Positions 1 through 7,221 of a DNA stretch of 16,085 nt are shown one piece after another; position 1 is the stretch's first letter; each line of letters begins with the position of its first letter. The position numbers were made by a program, and so were the translations under genes. The DNA comes from Bacteroidota bacterium (GTDB taxonomy: Bacteria; Bacteroidota; Bacteroidia; Chitinophagales; UBA2359). A model generated the notes under the pieces. The model ran no database searches. It worked only from the letters and a program-made list of their open reading frames with translations, and had not been told where the DNA came from. The stretch is from the NCBI GenBank assembly GCA_020627525.1, contig JAHDGP010000049.1:1-16085 (forward strand), in the 5' to 3' direction.

Positions 1-54
1 AAAGATCGTCAGAAAATGAAGGAAAATATTAAGATACACGCCAATCAAGGCTGA
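1..54 (+). CDS. Possible 3' end of an upstream gene (partial)
   Basis: Frame 1 is open from the first base to a TGA at 52-54 and reads as 17 residues (KDRQKMKENIKIHANQG). The composition is lysine-rich and plausible for a protein C-terminus. The 28-bp repeat array starts eight bases after this stop, as expected for a 3' intergenic element. The stretch is too short to assign a family, and an open frame this short could occur by chance. Confidence 0.3.
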   Translation, partial: KDRQKMKENIKIHANQG

Positions 55-61
55 TATTTCG

Positions 62-173
62 GCTCCGCTCAATATTCTTAAACATCTTTGCTCCGCTCAA
101 TATTCTTAAACATCTTTGCTCTGCTCAATATTCTTTAATGTTTTTTGGCTCGCTCAATATTGCTAAATATTTT
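62..173. repeat. 28-bp direct tandem repeat array, about 4 copies
   Basis: Units start at 62, 90, 118 and about 148. The first two (62-89 and 90-117) are identical. The third (118-146) has a C-to-T change and a diverged tail, and the fourth is more degraded. Each unit begins GCTCCGCTCAATATT and ends in a T-rich tail. A further decayed relative (CTTTTGCCCTTCCACTTTG) follows at about 176-194. There are no spacers, so this is not a CRISPR array. The array lies between the putative gene end at 54 and the convergent gene ending at 214. Its core GCTCCGCTCAAT also forms the stem of the terminator at 8474-8516. Confidence 0.85.
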
Positions 174-213
174 GGCTTTTGCCCTTCCACTTTGTTCAAT
201 ATTTTTCTATATC

Positions 214-831
214 CTAATTTATAATGGAGCAGGCTTTCATAAATTGCCAGCCATAATCTGTAAAAATAATTTGATTTTCAGATGGGTTATTGGGATCAAC
301 TCCTTTGCTGCAAATGCCTAGACGCCATAGGTTTTGGAAAGAAAGTAAAACGACGGGATGAACAAAATTAAACAAATTCATTGCGGTTGAAATACTGTAA
401 CCAACAGTTTTGTAATCCATATTTTTTGAACTGATCCCAAGATACATCGTTTCAATTATTTTTACATCTTCAGCGGACAACTGTTCTAAGACAGAAGAAT
501 AGCTCTTATGGACATAGGGTGCAGTTTCAGAGTTTATGTGTCCAAATAACAAACTGGCAAACATTTTTAAAATTTTTGTGTCTTCTCTTTTACCTGCTGC
601 CTCTAACAAGGAAATAATAATATCAGGAGATACTTTTTTGATTTGTGAATTGAGTTGTTCAGTCAATTGTTTTGCAATAATAACCATAGATAGTTTGTTG
701 CGAAACTTCCAGAAATCTATTCTGTCAACAAGCAAACCTCCAGTGTCATTTGAAGGAAATTCCACTATTTGCACTATAAAATTTTGGGCTGATTTAATGA
801 TTTCTTCTGATTCTTTTTGATGCATAATCAT
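214..831 (-). CDS. DUF4393 / Abi-alpha family protein (candidate abortive-infection protein)
   Basis: This 205-residue soluble protein has no signal peptide or clear membrane segment. The order of its motifs resembles the Abi_alpha/DUF4393 family as I remember it. There is a GGLLVDRIDFWKFRN-like segment near residue 31. A central helical block, SLLEAAGKREDTKILKMFASLL, follows around residues 74-95 and then HINSETAPYVHKSY and an LSAEDVKII segment. The C-terminal part reads NLWRLGIC...FTDYGWQFMKAC, like a winged-helix 'L-x-x-L-G-L...L-T-x-x-G-x-x-F' ending. Members are described as abortive-infection proteins, but their mechanism is poorly known. Here the gene stands alone, with no restriction or toxin partner in view, between a repeat array and a 486-bp AT-rich gap. 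The ATG at 831 is followed by a second in-frame ATG two codons later. The family call comes from memory of the motifs, without a profile search. Confidence 0.6.
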   Translation of the reverse strand: MIMHQKESEEIIKSAQNFIVQIVEFPSNDTGGLLVDRIDFWKFRNKLSMVIIAKQLTEQLNSQIKKVSPDIIISLLEAAGKREDTKILKMFASLLFGHINSETAPYVHKSYSSVLEQLSAEDVKIIETMYLGISSKNMDYKTVGYSISTAMNLFNFVHPVVLLSFQNLWRLGICSKGVDPNNPSENQIIFTDYGWQFMKACSIIN

Positions 832-1317
832 ACAACGAACTTTGATTGTTCAAATTATTTTTCCTCATAATTTTATTGAATGAAAAATTTAGACTTAAAT
901 CATGAGACTGTGCTGGCTGTCAATTTTGCCCTCTTGAATTATTTTGGGAATGTGTAATTGGCAAATATGGATTAAACTTGGCTGGAGGTTATAGACTATT
1001 GGACTTGGTGTTGTTAAAAAAATCCAAAAACGACAAATTTTTTTATATATGATAAAATGCAATATTGAACAAAATAGATTGATCGAAAAAAATGAGTCAA
1101 GGGCAGTAATTAGATGGTTTTAAGTGATTTGTGTTTGTTAATGTTAAGTTTAAATATAATGTTAAAATTTTATGAGATATTAAAATAGAAATGAATAAGT
1201 AAAACATTTGTTGATTTTATATGTATAAGCAGTTGGTGATATGTAAGAATATCCCAATTTGGGAAAAAAGTTCACAATTTTACAAACAACAATAAAGTAA
1301 AGACGTAAGTATAATGT
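832..1317. other. AT-rich intergenic gap with no gene seen
   Basis: This 486-bp stretch separates two divergent genes. I see no coding frame, tRNA or strong terminator. It is very AT-rich and must hold the promoters of both the Abi-alpha-like gene and the response regulator. The one distinct element is the palindrome at 1252-1264, listed separately. I found no convincing -24/-12 (GG/GC) sigma-54 promoter. Confidence 0.6.
1252..1264. promoter_or_regulatory. 13-bp perfect palindrome upstream of response regulator
   Basis: TCCCAATTTGGGA is a perfect inverted repeat (TCCCAA/TTGGGA around one T). It ends 53 bases before the response regulator ATG and is the most GC-rich element in an otherwise AT-rich leader. 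Its size and symmetry suit an operator for a dimeric regulator, possibly autoregulatory. The binding protein is unknown. There is no T-run, so it is unlikely to be a terminator. Confidence 0.4.
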
Positions 1318-2691
1318 ATGAAGGAAGTAGACAGACATCCAATAAGAAGGGTATTGGTTGTAGAAGAAGATCCGGAGTTTCGGCGATTAGTTGAATACAT
1401 AACAAAGTTAAACCCAGATTATGAAGTGCATTCATTTTCAACTGGGAAGGACTGCCTCGAAAATCTTCACCTAAATCCTGATATTGTAACGACTGATTTG
1501 AAGTTGCCAGATATGAGTGGGAACGAATTGCTAGAAAAGGTAAAAAGCTTTAATAGTAAAATAGCAGTTATTGTAATGTCCGGTGATACTGATGTACCTG
1601 CAATAGTTGATGTGATAAAAAATGGAGCAGCAAATTTTATCCCTAAAAATAGTGAGGTAAAAGATGAGTTGTTGAAAACATATCAGCGATTAATGCTTCA
1701 TTTGGATCTTAAAAAAGATGTAAAAAATATATCTGAGAACTTTGATCAGAAATACAATTTTAGGCAAACGATCATTGGAGATAGTGCGCCCATTCAAAAT
1801 ATATTTCGATTATTAGAGAAGGCCGCCAAGAGTGATATCACCGTTTCAATTACAGGGGAAACAGGAACAGGCAAAGAGTTAGCTGCTCAAGCAATTCATT
1901 TTAACTCAAGAAGAAAACAAAACAAATTTGTTGCTGTTAATGTAGCAGCTATTCCTAGAGACTTATTGGAAAGTGAGCTGTTTGGATATGAGAAAGGAGC
2001 CTTTACGAGTGCCAATCACAGAAAATTGGGTCAGTTTGAGTTTGCTGATAAAGGCACTTTGTTCTTGGATGAAATTGCAGAAATGGACATGAGCTTGCAG
2101 GTAAAGCTATTGAGAGCTTTGCAAGAACGAGAGTTTAAAAGAGTAGGGGGCAATGAAACTATAAAGTTTGATTCTCGAATCATCGTTGCGACAAACAAAG
2201 ATTTGGCTTTGGAAGTTGAAAACGGTAATTTTAGAGAAGATTTATATTATAGGTTGTTGGGGCTTCCAATTAACTTACCACCTTTAAGAGAAAGAGGTAA
2301 AGACGTTATTGAATTGGCGAATTATTTTTTGAATAATTTTTCTCGTAAAGATGGGAATACAAAATTTGAATTAACTCCTGGTGCAAATGCTAAGTTGCTT
2401 GCATACAGTTATCCTGGAAATGTCAGAGAGTTGAAAGCAACGATTGAGTTGGCAGCAGTGATGGCTGAAAGTGCAATGATTACAGCAGAAGATGTTACAT
2501 TTAATAGTCCCAAATCCATTCAAAACATTTTGGTGGATGAAGTTTCTTTGAAAGAATATACAGAGCGAATTATTCATCACTATCTTGAAAAATATGATAA
2601 CAATGTGATTTTAGTTGCTAAGAAGTTGCAGATTGGTAAATCTACAATTTATAGAATGTTGAAAGGAGAAAAAGGCAAAGCTGAAGAGTAA
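1318..2691 (+). CDS. NtrC-family sigma-54-dependent response regulator
   Basis: This 457-residue protein has the three-domain layout of an NtrC/AtoC-type enhancer-binding protein. The receiver (about 11-125) has the acidic pocket E17/D18, phospho-acceptor D60 (TTDLKLPD), S88 and K110. The AAA+ domain (about 150-385) shows Walker A GETGTGKE at 180-187 and Walker B GTLFLDE at 246-252. It also has YPGNVREL near 365-372. The sigma-54-contacting loop reads GAFTSA (227-232) instead of the usual GAFTGA. A Fis-type helix-turn-helix (about 428-449, AKKLQIGKSTIYRML) ends the protein. It should activate RpoN-dependent promoters when phosphorylated. The neighbouring kinase is convergent and of the PhoR type, so it is not an obvious partner. 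The ATG at 1318 starts just before the first receiver strand and fits the family. Confidence 0.93.
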   Translation: MKEVDRHPIRRVLVVEEDPEFRRLVEYITKLNPDYEVHSFSTGKDCLENLHLNPDIVTTDLKLPDMSGNELLEKVKSFNSKIAVIVMSGDTDVPAIVDVIKNGAANFIPKNSEVKDELLKTYQRLMLHLDLKKDVKNISENFDQKYNFRQTIIGDSAPIQNIFRLLEKAAKSDITVSITGETGTGKELAAQAIHFNSRRKQNKFVAVNVAAIPRDLLESELFGYEKGAFTSANHRKLGQFEFADKGTLFLDEIAEMDMSLQVKLLRALQEREFKRVGGNETIKFDSRIIVATNKDLALEVENGNFREDLYYRLLGLPINLPPLRERGKDVIELANYFLNNFSRKDGNTKFELTPGANAKLLAYSYPGNVRELKATIELAAVMAESAMITAEDVTFNSPKSIQNILVDEVSLKEYTERIIHHYLEKYDNNVILVAKKLQIGKSTIYRMLKGEKGKAEE

Positions 2692-2728
2692 ATTTAGATC
2701 TTTTTGTGTGCTTAAAACGTTCTTTTTA

Positions 2729-3793
2729 CTAAGAATTTGTTTTTTGTAATGTAAATCCAAAAGTTGAACCGACTTTTAGGGTACTTCTTACATTTATTGT
2801 TTGATTGTGTGCCTCAACGATGTGCTTTACAATGCTCAGTCCAAGTCCAGTTCCTCCTGCGTCTCTGGACCTACTTTTGTCAATGCGGAAAAAGCGCTCA
2901 AACAATCTGGGCAAGGCACTTTTGTCAATACCAATTCCATTATCAGAGACTTCCACTAAAATATTGTTGTGCATATCGTAAAATCCAATGTTGGTGTTTC
3001 CTCCCTCTTTACCATATTTAATCGAATTAATAATTAGGTTGGTGAGTACCTGCTGTATTTTTTCTCTATCAGCAGAAACCATAATTGCATTTGAAAACCC
3101 CTTTTTGATACCTACAGAAATATTTCTTTTTTTTGCTTTTAGAATATTTAGCTCTATCGTTTCCTGTGCAAGTTCAACAATGTCAAAATCCTCATAGTTG
3201 ATAACCATTTGACCACTTTCGTGCCTTGAAATAACATCTAAATCATCAAGAATACTAATAAGCCGATCAATATTTTTATCTGCGTTTATTAAATACTTCA
3301 AGTTAATGTTTTGATCATCCAGCCCTCCGTCGATGAGCGTTTGTATATATCCCTGTATCGCAAACACTGGTGTTTTTAATTCGTGTGACACATTGCCCAA
3401 AAATTCTTTTCTAAAATTTTCGTTCTTTTTCAGCTCCAAAATTTCCTCATTGGTATCGTCCGTCCAACCTGAAACCTCTTCCTCTACTTGTCCAATAATA
3501 TCCTCATTCATTGAAATCTCACTATAAACCTTTCCCTTTGGTTGTTTTAAGTTGTGAATGGATTTGTAGATGGTTTTAATTTTTCTGTAAATGAAATTTT
3601 TAAGTGCATTTATAGTTATTAGATAGTTAAATATAAAAATCAATACAATCCCCACAATGATTGATAATATTAACTTATCAGACAACTTTATTTGGAAGAT
3701 AAATTGCGCAATAATCAAACAAGCGACCAAAGCAAGTATTTGCAAACCCGTCGTCGCCAATGCTATTTGTTGTGGTGTTGGATTTTTTTTCAT
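2729..3793 (-). CDS. PhoR-like membrane sensor histidine kinase
   Basis: This is a 354-residue sensor kinase starting from the ATG at 3793. A TTG two codons upstream at 3799 is in frame but less likely. Two membrane helices (about 9-32 and 38-60) are joined by only a few residues, so there is almost no extracytoplasmic sensor. A coiled linker leads to HisKA with the phospho-histidine in VSHELKTP (H137). The HATPase domain has an N box (NLIINSIKYG, about 252-261), a G1 box DNGIGI (about 284-289), an F box (LFERFFRID) and a G2 box GGTGLGLS (about 313-320). There is no PAS domain. It resembles PhoR/SaeS-type kinases that usually pair with OmpR-family regulators. No such regulator is adjacent: the nearest is the convergent NtrC-type gene 37 bp away. 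It may detect the membrane state itself or depend on an accessory protein. Confidence 0.92.
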   Translation of the reverse strand: MKKNPTPQQIALATTGLQILALVACLIIAQFIFQIKLSDKLILSIIVGIVLIFIFNYLITINALKNFIYRKIKTIYKSIHNLKQPKGKVYSEISMNEDIIGQVEEEVSGWTDDTNEEILELKKNENFRKEFLGNVSHELKTPVFAIQGYIQTLIDGGLDDQNINLKYLINADKNIDRLISILDDLDVISRHESGQMVINYEDFDIVELAQETIELNILKAKKRNISVGIKKGFSNAIMVSADREKIQQVLTNLIINSIKYGKEGGNTNIGFYDMHNNILVEVSDNGIGIDKSALPRLFERFFRIDKSRSRDAGGTGLGLSIVKHIVEAHNQTINVRSTLKVGSTFGFTLQKTNS

Positions 3794-3919
3794 CGACAAA
3801 AAATATAGATACTAAGCCAAATGTACGACATTGTTTTTTGAATTTGGTGGGAATTTTTTTATAGAAATACACCCAGCAATTCAGTAAATCTCTTTACTCA
3901 AAATCTGGTGATCGAAATG

Positions 3920-4441
3920 TTATTCCTTGATGAATTTTAATGAAGCTGAGTTGATGCAATAACGCAGACCAGTTGGTTGAGGACCATCAGGAAAAACGTG
4001 TCCTAAATGCGAATCGCAGCGATCACATAAAACCTCCGTTCTTTTCATTCCGTGAGTTTGATCAACTTCTGAAGCTACAGCGGTATCGTTGATTGGTTCA
4101 TAAAAACTTGGCCAACCTGTTCCAGATTTGAATTTTGTATTTGAATCGAACAATTCTAAATTACAACATACACAAGTGTAAATTCCTTTTTCTTTATTAT
4201 CCCAGTATTCACCGGTAAAAGCGCGCTCTGTACCTTTTTGTCTTGTAACATAATACTGCTGTTTTGTTAATTGTTCCTGCCACTCGGTTTCAGTCTTTAC
4301 AACTTTGTCAGCTCTTTGAGATTGACTTTTTTGTGCACTGGTAGCCTGTCTTGTACTTTTTTGTGCCTTGCTTTTCGTTTCGCAAGAAATAAACAAAATA
4401 CAGATTATCAATGATAAAGTATAATTCAAATAATTTTTCAT
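3920..4441 (-). CDS. msrB: Peptide-methionine (R)-S-oxide reductase, predicted lipoprotein
   Basis: This 173-residue MsrB reduces methionine-R-sulfoxide in proteins. The N-terminus is a lipoprotein-type signal ending LFISC, with Cys20 as the likely lipidated residue. A Gln/Ser/Lys-rich linker runs to about residue 50, so the enzyme is probably exported and membrane-anchored. The MsrB domain fills 52-173. Its structural zinc site is C90-x-x-C93 and C139-x-x-C142. SGTGWPSF lies at 106-113, HLGHVFPDGP at 145-154, and the catalytic Cys162 is in RYCINSASLKF. The position that holds the resolving cysteine in E. coli MsrB (SGCGW) is Thr108 here, so another reductant route is needed, as in many MsrBs. 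The lipobox has Phe at -3, slightly off consensus. Extracytoplasmic repair of oxidised envelope proteins is the likely role. Confidence 0.93.
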   Translation of the reverse strand: MKNYLNYTLSLIICILFISCETKSKAQKSTRQATSAQKSQSQRADKVVKTETEWQEQLTKQQYYVTRQKGTERAFTGEYWDNKEKGIYTCVCCNLELFDSNTKFKSGTGWPSFYEPINDTAVASEVDQTHGMKRTEVLCDRCDSHLGHVFPDGPQPTGLRYCINSASLKFIKE

Positions 4442-4479
4442 AGTATACTAACGTTTTGTTTGAAAAGATTGTTTTGTCG

Positions 4480-4503
4480 GAGTTGCCCTTCCGGCTCCGC
4501 TCA
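4480..4503. repeat. Dispersed GCTCCGCTCA motif copy
   Basis: The sequence TGCCCTTCCGGCTCCGCTCA lies upstream of msrB. It shares GCTCCGCTCA with the array at 62-173 and the terminator at 8474-8516. It shares TGCCCTTCC with the decayed copy near 180-188. This suggests one dispersed repeat family. The rest of 4442-4648 is AT-rich and shows no gene I would support. Confidence 0.5.
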
Positions 4504-4648
4504 GTGGCAGTGATGTTTTGTTTAAAAAGCAATTTAAGTGGACAAACAATTTGCGTCAATGACATTGATGTTAAGTTGAAAGATAGTAGAAAAATTTTCC
4601 AAACAATACTTAAAATTCTCAAGCATTTTATGCAGCAAAAAAAACGAT

Positions 4649-4825
4649 CACCTAAATGCCTTTGAGCACATCCAAACCGATCAACAAAGTGAGGCACCAA
4701 AATGCCTTTGAGTGCATCCAAACCGATCAACAAAGTGAGGCACCAAAATGCCTTTGAGTGCTTCCAAACCAATCTACAAAGTGAGGCACCTAAATGTCGT
4801 TGAGTGAAGCCGAAACGACGATTCA
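4649..4825. repeat. 46-bp direct tandem repeat array, about 3.8 copies, overlapping the rnr stop
   Basis: Units begin with CACC at 4649, 4695, 4741 and 4787, exactly 46 bases apart. The first three are nearly identical; the last is diverged and incomplete, reaching the rnr stop codon at 4823-4825. Unit junctions contain the small hairpin AGGCA-CCAAAA-TGCCT. The 46-bp period is not a multiple of three, so a repeat protein is not expected. There are no spacers, which excludes CRISPR. The array may act in the 3' UTR of rnr or be a site of slippage. Confidence 0.9.
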
Positions 4826-6961
4826 GACTAACTCAAAATCGACCGTTCTTGTTATTAAATCTGCTGCAACTACGACAATTTTAACTTTATTTCCGAGTCT
4901 ATACTTCTTTCCTGTCCTGTGACCGACAAGTGCAAACTCTTCTTCTATATAAATAAACTTGTCCTTTGTCAAACTTTCTGTTCGAACCAAACCTTCACAA
5001 TAGTTTTCGCTTAATTCAACAAAAAAGCCATAAGACTGAACACCCGAAATTACTCCTTCAAATTCATCACCCAATCTTTCTGACAAATATTCTACTTGTT
5101 TAAACTTTACCGAATCTCTTTCTGCCTTCATTGCATTTCTTTCTTGGGCAGAAGCGTGTTGTGCAATTTTTTCCATCATCACCTTATCGAAGTCCGCATC
5201 CTTGTCCATCATTCTTTGCAAGGCTCTGTGAACCATAATATCGGGATACCTTCTGATGGGTGAAGTGAAATGCGTATAATGCTCAAATGCCAATCCGTAA
5301 TGTCCGATGTTGCCAGTGGTGTATTCTGCTTTCTGCATAGAACGCACTGCCAATGTTTCTATTAAACTTTCTTCTGGTTGGTTCTGAACTTTTTTCAAAA
5401 CATCATTAATTGAATTAGAAATGTTTTTTGGAGTTGTGAAATTTAATTTATGTCCAAAACGTGCTGCCATCAATCTAAAGTTTTCCAACTTTTCCATTTC
5501 TGGTGGAGCGTGTGTTCTATAAACGGCTGGCGCTTTTTTGTTATTTTGCACATAACTGGAGAAGAAAGTAGCAACAGATTCATTTGCCAAAAGCATAAAA
5601 TCTTCAATCATCATATTGGCTTCTTTCTGAACTTTCAAATAAACACCAATTGGTTTACCTTTGTCATCTAATTTGAATTTTACTTCAGGACGATCAAAAC
5701 GAATTGCTCCTTTCGCCATTCTTCTTGCTCGAATTTTTGTAGACAGATCATACATTTTCAAGATTTCATTTTTAAAATCTCCATCCGCTCCTTCAATTAT
5801 TTCCTGAGCTTCTTCATAGGTAAATCTTCTATTAGAATGAATGACCGTTCTCGCAAATTGTCTATTGATAATTTCCGCATTTTCATTTAACTCAAAAATT
5901 GCAGAAAAACACAGTTTGTCTTCATTTGGTCTCAAGGAACATACTTCATTAGACAATTGTTCAGGAAACATTGGAATGACACGATCTACCAGATATACAG
6001 AGGTCGCTCTTTTCATTGCTTCTAAATCTTCCGGCGTATCAGGTCTGACATAATGAGAAACATCGGCAATGTGTACACCGACTTCCCAATTTCCAGAATC
6101 GAGTAAACGCAGCGAAAGCGCATCGTCAAAATCTTTGGCATCGTGCGGGTCAATTGTAAATGTTGGAATGCCTCTGCAATCCAATCTTTTGTCAATTACA
6201 TTTTGTGGAATATCCATTGTAAGACTTTCCGCAAAGGCTCTTACCTTTTTCGGAAATTTTAAAGAAAATCCATTATCTATAATGATAGATTTGATTTCGG
6301 CGTGGTGTTCACCTTGTTGTCCTAAGATCATTTTTACAACACCATAAGGGCTTTTTTGATCTTTGGGCCAGCCAATCATACTGACAATAACTTTGTCATT
6401 CTGTTTGGCACCATTCAGGTTTTTCAATTTAATATAAAAATCAACAGGAACTTTAGATTTTTCCAACCTACAAAAAGCAAATTTTTCTTGCATATCTATA
6501 ATGCCTGAAAACTCTTCTTGTCTTCGTCTTACGATTTCAATAATTTCACCTTCTAATTTGCCAGATTTTTTATCCATCAAAAGCACCTTGACAATGTCTC
6601 CGTCAAATGCTCTGTTTACATTTTTTCTTGAAATATAAATATCGTCTTCAAATTCATCGGTAACAATGTATGCAGCACCTCTTGAGGTCAAATCGACTGT
6701 TCCTTCAACAAAACTTAGTTTTTCAGTTGGAATTTTAGGATCGATGATTTCGGCTTGATTAAAAAATCGACCATCTTTGCTTTGATAAATTTTGCCTTGT
6801 TGTAGTAAATTGAAAAGGCATTCTTTAATATTTTTTCTAAAGAATTTTTTGTTGGCTAATTTTTTTTGGATTTGTTTGGCTGTAAATCCAGAATAAGGAA
6901 AGTTGTTGAAGATTTTTTCAATTTTGTGGGATAGCCTTTTTTGGGCTTTATTTTTACTCAT
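4823..6961 (-). CDS. rnr: Ribonuclease R (RNase II/RNB family 3'-5' exoribonuclease)
   Basis: This 712-residue processive 3'-5' exoribonuclease degrades structured RNA. It acts in mRNA turnover and in rRNA and tmRNA quality control. The domains in order are an N-terminal helix-turn-helix (about 10-68), two cold-shock OB folds (about 83-215), the RNB catalytic domain (about 258-590) and an S1 domain (about 633-712). The magnesium-binding aspartates sit in IDPHDAKDFDDA (270-281). HYTHFTSPIRRYPD (561-574) carries the conserved RNB residues near the active site. The protein lacks the long basic C-terminal tail of the E. coli enzyme (813 residues) and ends just after S1. The ATG at 6961 gives a complete N-terminal domain. 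It is a single gene, divergent from the glycosyltransferase gene, and its stop lies inside the 46-bp repeat array. Confidence 0.96.
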   Translation of the reverse strand: MSKNKAQKRLSHKIEKIFNNFPYSGFTAKQIQKKLANKKFFRKNIKECLFNLLQQGKIYQSKDGRFFNQAEIIDPKIPTEKLSFVEGTVDLTSRGAAYIVTDEFEDDIYISRKNVNRAFDGDIVKVLLMDKKSGKLEGEIIEIVRRRQEEFSGIIDMQEKFAFCRLEKSKVPVDFYIKLKNLNGAKQNDKVIVSMIGWPKDQKSPYGVVKMILGQQGEHHAEIKSIIIDNGFSLKFPKKVRAFAESLTMDIPQNVIDKRLDCRGIPTFTIDPHDAKDFDDALSLRLLDSGNWEVGVHIADVSHYVRPDTPEDLEAMKRATSVYLVDRVIPMFPEQLSNEVCSLRPNEDKLCFSAIFELNENAEIINRQFARTVIHSNRRFTYEEAQEIIEGADGDFKNEILKMYDLSTKIRARRMAKGAIRFDRPEVKFKLDDKGKPIGVYLKVQKEANMMIEDFMLLANESVATFFSSYVQNNKKAPAVYRTHAPPEMEKLENFRLMAARFGHKLNFTTPKNISNSINDVLKKVQNQPEESLIETLAVRSMQKAEYTTGNIGHYGLAFEHYTHFTSPIRRYPDIMVHRALQRMMDKDADFDKVMMEKIAQHASAQERNAMKAERDSVKFKQVEYLSERLGDEFEGVISGVQSYGFFVELSENYCEGLVRTESLTKDKFIYIEEEFALVGHRTGKKYRLGNKVKIVVVAADLITRTVDFELV

Positions 6962-7121
6962 CTATTTTTTTATGTTTAGTAATAATGTTCCATATTTATT
7001 TAAACGATAATACGGAATATAAGTTTGTATTAAAACGAACTTCACCTTGAAAACAAAAAACTGTTAAAAATCGTTTCAATTGTTGAAATTTTATTTTTCG
7101 ACTTATTCTTACAAATTTTTA

Positions 7122-7129
7122 CAAAGATA
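7122..7129 (-). promoter_or_regulatory. Candidate -7 element for rnr
   Basis: Read on the minus strand this is TATCTTTG, an exact match to the Bacteroidota -7 consensus TAnnTTTG. It lies about 160 bases upstream of the rnr ATG, implying a leader of about 150 nt. I do not see a good TTG at the expected -33 distance, so support rests on the -7 box alone. Confidence 0.35.
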
Positions 7130-7221
7130 CAATTAAGATGCTAAATTAAATTAATTTTAAAGCTATTTGAATCATTGATAATGAATTTGTTATGATTTTG
7201 AATTGAAACTATTTAAATAAT

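Noticed and set aside
62..173. Possible CRISPR array
   Set aside because: Units are directly adjacent without unique spacers, and copies decay along the array; no cas genes are present.
536..820. 94-residue plus-strand frame opposite the Abi-alpha-like gene
   Set aside because: The minus-strand frame has coherent family-like motifs; this one does not.
3794..3799. TTG start two codons upstream for the sensor kinase
   Set aside because: The ATG at 3793 follows immediately and loses nothing of the domain structure, so it is the simpler start.
4456..4665. 69-residue plus-strand frame between msrB and the 46-bp array
   Set aside because: It crosses the dispersed repeat motif and has no recognisable domain; it would be a lone plus-strand gene between two minus-strand genes.
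4308..4772. 154-residue minus-strand open frame with internally repeated residues
   Set aside because: It overlaps msrB in another frame and its repeats come from the 46-bp DNA array, whose period is not a multiple of three. Composition is not protein-like.
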